From Arthrobacter bambusae (GTDB lineage: Bacteria; Actinomycetota; Actinomycetes; Actinomycetales; Micrococcaceae), in assembly GCF_030812595.1 (NCBI RefSeq), contig NZ_JAUSSZ010000001.1:372001-436000 (forward strand): DNA of 64,000 nt. Direction: 5' to 3'. The translations under genes and the position numbers were made by a program. Position 1 is the first letter of the stretch. Every line of letters starts with the position of its first letter. A model generated the notes under the pieces. The model was not told the DNA's origin and searched no databases. It saw only the letters and a list, made by a program, of their open reading frames with translations. Below are positions 8,916 through 17,085 of the stretch, piece by piece.

Positions 8916-9860
8916 TTACCAGACGAAGACGGCTTTTTCGGTTTCGCGTCGGTCGAAGGCGCGGAAGGCTTCCTCGGCCTGGTCGATGGAAAAGTCGTGG
9001 CTGATGAGTTTTTCGACCGGGATTTTCTGGTCGATGACCAGGCGGACGATTTCTTCCCAGTCGCCGATGGGGAAGTACCAGCCGCCGACGACGGTGAGCA
9101 GCTTTCTGAGCATCTGGTCGCTGGGGTTGATCTGCGTAGCCCGCGACTCACCGACGAACGCGACGGCGCCGCGCTTGGCGGCGGCATCGAGGGCAGAGTT
9201 CTGCCCGGCGGGATTGCCGGAACAATCGATGCAGACGTCCGCTCCGCGGCCCTGGGTGAGGTCCCGGATCCGCTGCACGGCGTCGGCGCTGATGCTGTTG
9301 ATGACGGCGTCCGCGCCGAGCGAGCTGGCCTGTTCGAGACGGTGGTCTATGACGTCGACGGCGATCACGCGGGCGCCGAATGCCTTGCCGATGAGCACCG
9401 CTGCGGATCCCATCGGTCCCATGCCGAAGACTGCGACGGTTTTTCCGCCGGCCACGCCGAGCTGCTTCTGCACATGGTATTGGCTGCCGACCATGTCGGT
9501 CATCACCGCCCCGGCGCGGAAGCTGAGTTCGTCGGGGAGCTGAAGACAGTTGCGTTCGGGCAGCACGAAGTAGTCGGCGTCGCCGCCGTGGACGTCGAAA
9601 CCGAAGCATTTCCATTGCTCACAGAGCATCATGTAGCCACTGAGGCAGTGCTCGCAAAATCCGCAACCCAGGGCGAGATAGCCGGCGACGCGCTCGCCTT
9701 CTTTCACGTGGGTCACCGCGCTACCGACCTTGACGACTTCCCCGGCAGCCTCGTGCCCGGGGATCACCGAACCTTGGCCGGCGTCTTCGCCGCCGACAAT
9801 CGGGGTGCCGTAGTAGATGCTCATGTCGCTGCGGCAGATCGCGGAGGCACGGGGAGTGCG
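8916..9860 (-). pseudogene. Zinc-dependent medium-chain dehydrogenase, 5' end lost by deletion
   Basis: The coding remnant matches an MDR alcohol/sorbitol dehydrogenase along its length, but the first 30 or so residues are missing. Reading the frame back beyond the only available ATG (9824) still gives dehydrogenase sequence (ASAICRSDM, containing the catalytic-zinc cysteine) until about 9851, after which the DNA belongs to a permease gene. The structural zinc cysteines (GCGFCEHCLSGYMMLC), the GHEAAGEV motif and the Rossmann segment VFGMGPMGSAA are intact. The paralogue at 55377-56393 is full length and shows what is lost. A truncated protein could be made by coupling at the ATGA overlap (9821-9824) but would lack the catalytic cysteine, so it is probably inactive. 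Confidence 0.85.
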
Positions 9861-10222
9861 AGGGCGAAGCCGAGAATCATCTCCAGGATCACGGCGACCG
9901 CGACGAAGCCAAAAGTGATCAGGAATGCGTGCTGGACCGAGGCATTGGTGACCGCCTCGATGAAGTTGTCCAGGCCGACGAATTTGCCTACACCGCCGAG
10001 GATCTTATCGTTGCGGAAGGCCGAGTAGAAGATGAAAATGGCCGGGGCCACCGTCATCAGCAGCAGGACAAGCATGGCCGGGGCCATGTAGATCCACGGT
10101 GTCGAGCGTTTTTTCCAGGTCAGCGGTTTCCTGCCGTGCGGGCCGGCCGAGGCACGGCCGGCCGCGCGGCGGGAAGTGTCAACCGTCAAGGTCGCATCCG
10201 ATGGTGCGGCGGTTGCTTTCAT
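9821..10222 (-). pseudogene. MalF-type ABC sugar permease, 3' two thirds deleted
   Basis: This 133-residue frame is the N-terminal part of a carbohydrate ABC transporter inner-membrane subunit of about 300 residues. A basic cytoplasmic leader is followed by membrane segment one (IYMAPAMLVLLLMTVAPAIF), the loop with VGLDNFIEA, and the start of the second segment (VAVILEMILGFALAL). It then runs into foreign sequence and stops. The later helices and the EAA coupling loop are absent, and no second permease (MalG type) follows. The start at ATG 10222 has AGGAG upstream and follows the family-1 binding protein by 39 bp, so the transporter of this operon is broken. Confidence 0.88.
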
Positions 10223-10261
10223 TGTCGATACTCCTAGGGCGACCTTGAGCGGTCCGTTGTG

Positions 10262-11689
10262 TTAGTAACCGGCCGATTTGAGGAGGGCCGATACCTTGTC
10301 TGACGCGGATTTGAGGGCGTCCGTTGGCGAGGAAGCGCCGGTTGCTGCGTTGTTCACCGCGACGGCCACTTCGTGGCTGACTTCGGTGTAGTTGGTCAGC
10401 CGCGCACGGCCAACGCCGACTGCGAGGGATTTTCCGAGCGTGTCGTAGAAGGGCGCGAGGGGGTTATCGCTCTTGATGCCGGAATAGACGGAGGTCCGGC
10501 TGGGGTGCAGGGATTTGGCGGTCATCGTCGACTGCTGCTCGGAGGCGGTCAGCCAGCTGATCGCCTGGTAGGCCCATTCCTTATTCTTGGAATTCTTGTT
10601 GACGCTGAGCATCCAGGTCCCGAAGTGGGGGCCGGCAGCTTTGCCGCTGGGGACGGGTGCGTAGCCGATGGTGCCGCCCTTGACGTTGTCAGCGAGCTTG
10701 AGGTCGTGGTAGTTGATCGTCATGGCGGTCAGCCCGCTGCCAAACGATTCAGCTGTGGTGCCCCAGTCAGCTGATGTGCTGCCCGGCGGGACGTGTCCGC
10801 TTTGCGCCAGTTTGGCGTAGTACTCCAGTGCCTGGACTCCTTCGGGCGTATTGAACGTGGGCTTGCCGTTCTGGTCTGCCAAGGTCCCGTCTCCGCCGTA
10901 TGACGCGAGCAGGGTCTTGAAGTCGTCCGTGGCCCAGTCTCCGACACCCGCCATGACCGTGGTGCCGTAGAGCTTCTTGTCGGGTTGGGTGAAGAACTCG
11001 GCTACCTGGGCATAGTCGTCCCAGGTCTTCGGGACCGTCAGGTCCTTGCCGTACTTGGCTTTGAAGTTCGCCTTTTGGGTCGGGTCGTTGAACAGGTCGC
11101 TGCGGTAGGCCATGACGGCCACATTCGACTGGATCGGCATCCCGTACACGTCGAATCCGGCGTTCTTGATCGCGCTTACATCGGGCTTTGCCGTGGGATC
11201 CGGGAAACGTTTGATTGGGGAATCAGCGTTGTAGACCGCTGTGTCATAGAACACCTTGGGGATGAAGTCGCCCACGTTTGACTGCGGGCTGTCAGGGTTC
11301 AGGGCACCGTTCTGGAGGTACGGGCTCAGGGGTTCGAGATTCTGCACCAGCGCTGGCGCCCACGGAGTGTCGACGACGACGATGTCGTAATAGCTGCTGC
11401 CGGAAGCGAACTCGGAGAAAACCTTCTGCTGCAATGCGTCGTACGGCTGGTTGTCGATCTTCAGATCGATGCCGAACTTTTCCTTGAACTGCGGCACCAA
11501 CGACGCGACAGCTGCGCTGTTGGCCTCATCGGTGGTGTAGAGCATCCGCAATTCCGTCGGTTTGGCCGCGTTGGTGCTGGGTGCTGATGACCCGCCCGTG
11601 CATCCGGTTGCCAACAGGGTCACCGTGAGCGCGGCTCCCAAGCCCGCTACTATGCGTGATCGCTTGATGCGATCGAGAGAACGGATCAT
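10262..11689 (-). CDS. Family-1 extracellular solute-binding lipoprotein (sugar ABC transporter)
   Basis: A 475-residue binding protein of the MalE/UgpB class. The lipoprotein signal ends in LLATGC with the lipidated cysteine at residue 30, followed by a Ser/Thr linker. The mature region begins ELRMLYTTDEANSAAVASLVPQFKEKFGIDL, then YYDIVVVDTPWAPALVQN, as expected for this class. The C-terminal part contains LHPSRTSVYSG and NAATGASSPTDALKSASDKV, typical of binding-protein ends. It is transcribed after the Gfo/Idh/MocA gene and before the truncated permease. With the permeases lost, it probably has no partner unless one is encoded elsewhere. Confidence 0.9.
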   Translation of the reverse strand: MIRSLDRIKRSRIVAGLGAALTVTLLATGCTGGSSAPSTNAAKPTELRMLYTTDEANSAAVASLVPQFKEKFGIDLKIDNQPYDALQQKVFSEFASGSSYYDIVVVDTPWAPALVQNLEPLSPYLQNGALNPDSPQSNVGDFIPKVFYDTAVYNADSPIKRFPDPTAKPDVSAIKNAGFDVYGMPIQSNVAVMAYRSDLFNDPTQKANFKAKYGKDLTVPKTWDDYAQVAEFFTQPDKKLYGTTVMAGVGDWATDDFKTLLASYGGDGTLADQNGKPTFNTPEGVQALEYYAKLAQSGHVPPGSTSADWGTTAESFGSGLTAMTINYHDLKLADNVKGGTIGYAPVPSGKAAGPHFGTWMLSVNKNSKNKEWAYQAISWLTASEQQSTMTAKSLHPSRTSVYSGIKSDNPLAPFYDTLGKSLAVGVGRARLTNYTEVSHEVAVAVNNAATGASSPTDALKSASDKVSALLKSAGY

Positions 11690-11776
11690 GCTACTGCCTT
11701 CCTTGATTCGTGAGGCGCTACATGCGCCGATGCCTCTATCCGGATGAATTTCATTTCTGCACTCCTTCTGGTTCTT

Positions 11777-12910
11777 TCACTGGACTCCTTCTAGTTGGTT
11801 CACACCTGGGACATCGACCCACTCGCCGCACTTGCTGGATTCGACGATGCTTTCGGTGAGGACGGCCGACCTGAGCCCGTCACGGAAGGTAGGCAGGCCG
11901 GCGCGGAGCTCTCCGTCGATCGCGGCATAGGTATCGGCGACGAATGCATTGAACGCATCCTGGTAACCCTGCGGATGCCCTGCCGGTAGGACACTGAGCC
12001 GCGCCGCTTCGGGGCTGAGCGCGCCTGGGTCCCGGACAAGAAGCTGGGAACCGGCCCTTTTACCAAGCCACAACGTCTCGGGCGACTCCTGATCGAACTG
12101 AACTGTGCTCTCAGAACCCGAAATCTCGATCATGAGGCGGTTCTTCCGCCCAGGCGCAACCTGGCTGACCAGCAGACTTCCCACGGTGCCGTTCTCCGTC
12201 GCGAATACAGCCGCAACGAGGTCCTCGGTCTGGACGTCCTTGTGCTTTGCCCGGCCTGAGAAGAGCGTGCGGCTCAGTGCGCCGACCCGGATGATCCGGT
12301 CGCCGCTCACGAATTCAAGGAGGTCGCATAGGTGGGATCCGATGTCGGCAAAGGCCCGCGAAGGGCCACCGAGACCTGCGTCCACCCGCCAGTTGTCGTC
12401 GTTCCGGGACAGCAGCCAGTCCTGGAGATAGGACCCCTGAATGGTAGAGATCCGTCCCGTCTGGCCGGAGGCAATACGTGCCTGGGCTTCCCGGACCATC
12501 GGGTGGAACCGGTAGACGAAGGGAACGGTCGCGACCGTCCTAGCCGTGGCGGCCAGCTCCACGAGATGGGTGGCATCCTGCACGTTGGTAGCCAGAGGCT
12601 TCTCGCAGACAACGTGCTTGCCTGCTTTCAGCGCGGCCTCGGCGAATGCGACGTGGGTGGCGTTCGGGGTGCAGACATGGATGACGTCAATCCCGTCGTC
12701 CTGGATGAGGTCCTGGACGGAGGCGTAAGCCTGCTCGGCGCCCAGACGGTCTTTCGCACGTGCGGCGCTGGAAGGGCTCGAGGACGCGATGCCGGCGATT
12801 TCCGCCCCTGCGGCACGGGCGGCTCTGCTATGCACTTCAGCCATGAACCCGGCACCGACGAACCCGGCCCGTAACCGGGAAGGGGCTGTCGTGGTTCTGT
12901 CGTTTTCCAT
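11777..12910 (-). CDS. Gfo/Idh/MocA family oxidoreductase
   Basis: A 377-residue dehydrogenase. The start chosen is ATG 12910 (MENDRTTT); upstream residues in the open frame do not resemble the family and run into the divergent control region. The Rossmann motif is GFVGAGFMAEVH and the EKP motif is KHVVCEKPLATN. The C-terminal domain carries DIGSHLCDLLEFV with a histidine in the usual catalytic neighbourhood. It is the first gene of the leftward operon and divergent from a ROK repressor, so it is the likely primary regulatory target. The likely role is NAD(P)-linked oxidation of the imported sugar or inositol-like compound. Confidence 0.9.
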   Translation of the reverse strand: MENDRTTTAPSRLRAGFVGAGFMAEVHSRAARAAGAEIAGIASSSPSSAARAKDRLGAEQAYASVQDLIQDDGIDVIHVCTPNATHVAFAEAALKAGKHVVCEKPLATNVQDATHLVELAATARTVATVPFVYRFHPMVREAQARIASGQTGRISTIQGSYLQDWLLSRNDDNWRVDAGLGGPSRAFADIGSHLCDLLEFVSGDRIIRVGALSRTLFSGRAKHKDVQTEDLVAAVFATENGTVGSLLVSQVAPGRKNRLMIEISGSESTVQFDQESPETLWLGKRAGSQLLVRDPGALSPEAARLSVLPAGHPQGYQDAFNAFVADTYAAIDGELRAGLPTFRDGLRSAVLTESIVESSKCGEWVDVPGVNQLEGVQ

Positions 12911-12962
12911 GCCGAAACAGTGACACGCACGACATGGCTTTAGTCGGCCGCCAGCAAAACTC

Positions 12963-13031
12963 TGCACCTTTTGACGCTCGTGGAGATCGAATCCGCACCG
13001 AAGTTGCACTTTTTGATGCTGTGGTGATCGA
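12963..13031. promoter_or_regulatory. Tandem imperfect direct repeat in the ROK/dehydrogenase divergent promoter
   Basis: Two direct repeats of about 27-28 bp, at 12963-12990 (starting TGCACCTTTTGACGCT) and 13005-13031 (starting TGCACTTTTTGATGCT), both ending GATCGA. Their starts are 42 bp apart, about four helical turns, so proteins bound to them would lie on the same DNA face. The repeats lie upstream of both the leftward operon (start 12910) and the rightward ROK gene (start 13177), which fits an operator pair for the ROK regulator or another repressor of the operon. Confidence 0.55.
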
Positions 13032-13176
13032 CGAGTGGACGGGAGCAAGGGGGCGCCTCGACACTGAGTGGAGATGAGATCCCCTCGGGGTCCTGGTGAG
13101 CGTGACGTCAACGGCTCGCGCTCACCATTCACCTCTTGCGAACCCCGAGACTTTTGAACCCCCGAAACGGAGAGAT

Positions 13177-14448
13177 ATGGACAACGGAGGCGCCGGCGAA
13201 CTCTTGCGTATCCTGCGGGACGGACGCCCGCGAACCAGGGCCGACTTGGCCCGGATATCGGGCTTGGGGCGTGCCGCCATCAGTTCCCGCCTTGAGGTAT
13301 TGCTCGAGAGCGGGCTAGTCGTACCGGTGTCGGATGCGGCTTCCACTGGAGGCCGCCCCTCGGCTCGACTGGCATTCAACCCCGGCACAAGGCTGACCGC
13401 CGCCGCCGACGTCGGCGCTACGCACGCGACCGTTGCGCTCACGGACCTGTCGGGGAGGATTCTCCTGGAAACCACCGAAGGAATTGAAATCTCTCGTGGA
13501 CCGGAAGCTGTTCTGGACTGGCTAGTGATGACCCTGCAGAGCCATTTGAAAACGATGAAGCGTCCGGCAACGGACATCATCGCTGTCGGCATCGGGCTGC
13601 CTGGTCCGGTCGAACACTCGACCGGAAAGCCGACAAGCCCTCCGATCATGCCGGGATGGGACGGATTCGATGTCCCCGCTTACATTCAGCAGACCTTTGA
13701 CGTCCCCGTACTCGTCGACAACGATGTCAACATCATGGCCCTAGGCGAGCGGGCTACTCGCTGGCCCAATGAGGACAACATGATCTTCGTCAAAGTCGCC
13801 ACAGGCATCGGCTCTGGCGTCATTAGCGGGGGAATATTGCAGCGAGGTGCGACAGGAGTCGCGGGAGACATCGGTCATATTGCCGTTTCCAACGCGGCAG
13901 GAGTTCAATGTCGCTGTGGTCAAACTGCATGTCTGGAAGCCATCGCAGGCGCTCCGGCGGTCGCCGCCCGGCTCCGGGAAAGCGGACTCGAAGCAACCAC
14001 CGCGAGCGACGTCGTTTCGCTCGTCCGGTCCGGCGATCTGGCTGCTATTCAAGCCGTCCGGCAGGCTGGACGCGATATCGGTGAAATGCTCAACATGTGC
14101 GTGAGCCTCATGAACCCTTCCCTCATTGTGGTCGGCGGATCCCTATCCCAATCCGGGGAACATCTGATCGCCGGAATCCGTGAGACTGTCTACGCACGCT
14201 CAACCCCGTTGGCGACCCAACACCTGATTATCACCCAATCCGAAACCGGCGCGGAGGCTGGAGTCGTAGGAGCCAGCATCTTGGCCATCGAACACGCCCT
14301 CGCCCCTCATCGAGTCAATGATTTCGCGATTAGGATGCATCCCAGCGGACAGCAAAACACGGATCTGGAGAACCTGGACCAGATCTTCGTATCATCCCAG
14401 CCGCTCCAGGACGTCGTGGACGGTCAGTTGCACCACGCATTTCCTTGA
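13177..14448 (+). CDS. ROK family transcriptional regulator
   Basis: A 423-residue ROK (NagC/XylR type) protein. The start at 13177 (MDNGGAGELLRILRDG) follows GGAGAG; the longer frame from 13096 lacks a ribosome site. The N-terminal winged helix is visible (RTRADLARISGLGRAAISSRLEVL), then the sugar-kinase-like fold with ADVGATHATVALTD and PVLVDNDVNIMALGE. The zinc motif is GHIAVSN...CRCGQTACLEAIAG, with T where the consensus has G. It probably represses the divergent sugar operon and is released by a sugar or sugar phosphate. No kinase function is suggested because the winged helix is intact. Confidence 0.92.
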   Translation: MDNGGAGELLRILRDGRPRTRADLARISGLGRAAISSRLEVLLESGLVVPVSDAASTGGRPSARLAFNPGTRLTAAADVGATHATVALTDLSGRILLETTEGIEISRGPEAVLDWLVMTLQSHLKTMKRPATDIIAVGIGLPGPVEHSTGKPTSPPIMPGWDGFDVPAYIQQTFDVPVLVDNDVNIMALGERATRWPNEDNMIFVKVATGIGSGVISGGILQRGATGVAGDIGHIAVSNAAGVQCRCGQTACLEAIAGAPAVAARLRESGLEATTASDVVSLVRSGDLAAIQAVRQAGRDIGEMLNMCVSLMNPSLIVVGGSLSQSGEHLIAGIRETVYARSTPLATQHLIITQSETGAEAGVVGASILAIEHALAPHRVNDFAIRMHPSGQQNTDLENLDQIFVSSQPLQDVVDGQLHHAFP

Positions 14449-14633
14449 CCAAGTCGCCAAACAAAGGTGCCGCACTAAAGCCATCGACACACGAATCGCC
14501 GACGTACACAGGTAAAATCGACTTATACAGCTGAGGTCCTTTCTTGCCAGTTGTGAGCCACCTCAACCGCTCACCCAGACGTCTTGGCCGCCCAGGATCG
14601 CCCGAAAGGTTCAGCTGCTGAAAAGGAGGACGC

Positions 14634-15656
14634 ATGCCTCAATTTGCCTCCGAGAGCAGCGGTCATCTGCGACGATATACGGTGCCGGAGGGCCTCAATC
14701 CCGCGGAAAGGTTCGAACACTGGCGAACCTGGTACGGTAGTGCCGTCGAAACACCGATGCGGTTGGAAAAATCGGCACACGCTTCGCCTGTGCTTTTCAC
14801 TCCTTCGGCCATTAGTCTTGCCGGGCCAGGTTTCAGCCTCATAGAAATATGGAATGCCCCCGCGTTGGGCTCGTGGGCGCCGAATCCCGATACAAGGGAT
14901 ATTCGCCTGGCCTACTTCAGGAAGGCGCCGACCCTGACCGTCGCCCTCAACGGCGAGCCTGAGCCAGTATCGCCCGGCTCCGTCAGGTTCGTTGATACCT
15001 CGGTAGGCGGCAGTTTTAATGCGCCCGAAGGTTTTCACGCCGTGCAGATCAACATTGATCGCAGCAGCCTCGATATGAGTGAGACCGCCTTAGGCTCCCT
15101 CATTCGCCTGCCTGACCTCGCGAAACATCCCATTGTGGGCACTTTTGTGGTTCCCGCCCTGTTGAGCTGGAAGCGGCCGGGAATCGACCGCGAGGCATTG
15201 GGAACTGCAGACATCCTCAGATCCGTGACGGCGACCCTGGTGGGCTCCCTGCTCGATGTGCCGGTCGAGGATGAGGCGCAAAAACCGGCACTGAGCCGCG
15301 CGGTGAAGAAATTCCTTGATGCCAGCTACGCCAACCCCGATCTGGATGTGGCTATGGTCGCCGAAAGGTTCAATCTCTCCCGTCGTTCCCTGTTCTACTT
15401 TTTCGAGAATGAAGAATTCCACTTGGGCGAGCGCATACGCGCCTTGAGAACGCGCAAAGCGCTGGAGCTTCTCCTTCAGGCCGACACCCAAGGGATCACC
15501 TACTCGGAAATTGCTGTGGCGTGCGGATTCACGAACGTCCAGAGCATGCGCCGTGCAGTGAAAGAGTTTACCGGGATGAATGTGAGGGAGATCCACCGGT
15601 CCGAGACCGGAGTACGTGTTGCGCTGCAACAGCTGCGGGAGTCGCTGATGCCCTAG
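14634..15656 (+). CDS. AraC family transcriptional regulator
   Basis: A 340-residue regulator starting at ATG 14634 after a strong AAAAGGAGG. The N-terminal 200 residues resemble the AraC-binding-like domain of FeaR/NphR-type regulators (AERFEHWRTWYG near the start). The C-terminal 100 residues are an AraC/XylS double helix-turn-helix (DVAMVAERFNLSRRSLFYFFE and SEIAVACGFTNVQSMRRAVKEFTG). Its target is not obvious; it lies alone between the ROK gene and a convergent secreted-protein gene. No terminator was found in the 165 bp between it and the convergent gene. Confidence 0.9.
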   Translation: MPQFASESSGHLRRYTVPEGLNPAERFEHWRTWYGSAVETPMRLEKSAHASPVLFTPSAISLAGPGFSLIEIWNAPALGSWAPNPDTRDIRLAYFRKAPTLTVALNGEPEPVSPGSVRFVDTSVGGSFNAPEGFHAVQINIDRSSLDMSETALGSLIRLPDLAKHPIVGTFVVPALLSWKRPGIDREALGTADILRSVTATLVGSLLDVPVEDEAQKPALSRAVKKFLDASYANPDLDVAMVAERFNLSRRSLFYFFENEEFHLGERIRALRTRKALELLLQADTQGITYSEIAVACGFTNVQSMRRAVKEFTGMNVREIHRSETGVRVALQQLRESLMP

Positions 15657-15821
15657 CGCCTGACCGGGAGATCGAGCCGGCGGTGACGCTGTTCCAATGT
15701 GTGCATCGTTTGGCCCAGGACTGATCACTTCGTGCAGTTGTCCGGCCAACTGAACCTTGGGGATTTCCAAGTCACTAAGACAAATCCTGCGGGCCTCTGG
15801 ATTCGGAAGAGCCGCGCGGGG

Positions 15822-17085
15822 TCACCCGTTGGTGAGCGTGACGTCGTCGAGGTACATCCACGTGTCGTCGGCAGGGTTGGAACCGTCGAGGTGGACGTTG
15901 AACCAGAGCGTGATCGTCTGGCCTTTGTAGGCGCTCAGGTCGGCACTGAACTGGGTCCAGGCGCCGGAATTGCTGCTGAGTTTGAACAGGCTGGCCAGGA
16001 CCGTGCCGCTGGAGTTGCGGACTTGCGCTTCCATCCAGTCGTATCGGCAGGTGGTGCCGTTGCACGTGTCGTCGTTCGTATGGGGTTGGTACCAGAGCGA
16101 CAACGTGGTGGTTCCGGTGGCAGGAATCGTGATGGCCTGGGCCAGGCTGCTGTCGCCCAGGGGCTCGGCACCGGATGCCAGGCCCAGCAGCGCAGAACCG
16201 GTGCCGGTGTGGGCAATCGTGGAGGCCACGGGTGCTTTGACGCCGCCGGTGGTCCAGGAGCTCAGCCCGGATTCGAAGCCGCCGTTGGCGATCGTCGAGC
16301 TGGGCGGCGGTGGTGCGGCGGCGGGCGTGACCGGTGCCGAGGCCGCGGATGCCGGGGAGGTGCCGATGGCGTTGGTGGCGGTGACGGTGAAGGTGTACGC
16401 GGTGCCGTTCGTGAGCCCGGTGATGTTCGCCGTGGTCGCGGGCGGGTTCCCGGTCACGGTGACGGGCGCGAGCGTCGTGGTGCCGGTGTGCGGGGTCACG
16501 GCGTAGGAGGTGATCGCCGAGCCGCCGTTGGCAGGGGCGGTCCAGGACACGGTCGCGGAGGCGTTGCCGGCCGTCGCGCTGACCCCGGTCGGGGCGGCGG
16601 GCGCGGTCGGGGTGGTCTGGCTGTTGGTGAGGGTGACGTCGTCGAGGTACATCCAGGTGTCGTCCGCGGGGCTGGAGCCGTCGAGGTGGACGTTGAACCA
16701 GAGCACGATGCTCTGTCCGGCGTATGCGGACAGGTTCGCGCTGAGCTGGGTCCAGGTGCCGTTGTTGTTGCAGAGCTTGAACACGCCGGCAAGGGTGGTG
16801 CCGGTGGTGGATCGGACCTGGGCTTCCATCCAGTCGTACCGGCAGGTGGTGCCGGTGCAGGTGTCATCGGCGGTGTGCGGCTGGTACCAGAAGGACAGCG
16901 TGGAGGTCCCGGTGGCGGGCACGGTGATGGTCTGGGACAGGCTGCTGTCGCCCAGGGGCTCGGCACCGGATGCCAGGCCCAGCAACGCCGAACCGGTGCC
17001 GGTGTGGGCAATCGTGGAGGCCACGGGTGCTTTGACGCCGCCGGTGGTCCAGGAGCTCAGCCCGGACTCGAAGCCGCCGTTGCTC
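15822..17085 (-). repeat. Internal 795-bp-spaced duplication in the secreted protein gene
   Basis: The Fn3 plus jelly-roll module is present twice, 795 bp apart. Long identical nucleotide stretches occur around 16156-16290 and 16951-17085, including the segment encoding NGGFESGLSSWTTGG, while other parts have diverged. This indicates a fairly recent tandem duplication or ongoing sequence exchange between the two modules. Confidence 0.8.

Noticed and set aside
6889..9543. An 884-codon open frame on the plus strand
   Set aside because: It is antisense to three well-supported genes. Its translation is rich in Val/Gly/Asp without any domain and reflects the codon bias of the minus-strand genes in high-GC DNA.
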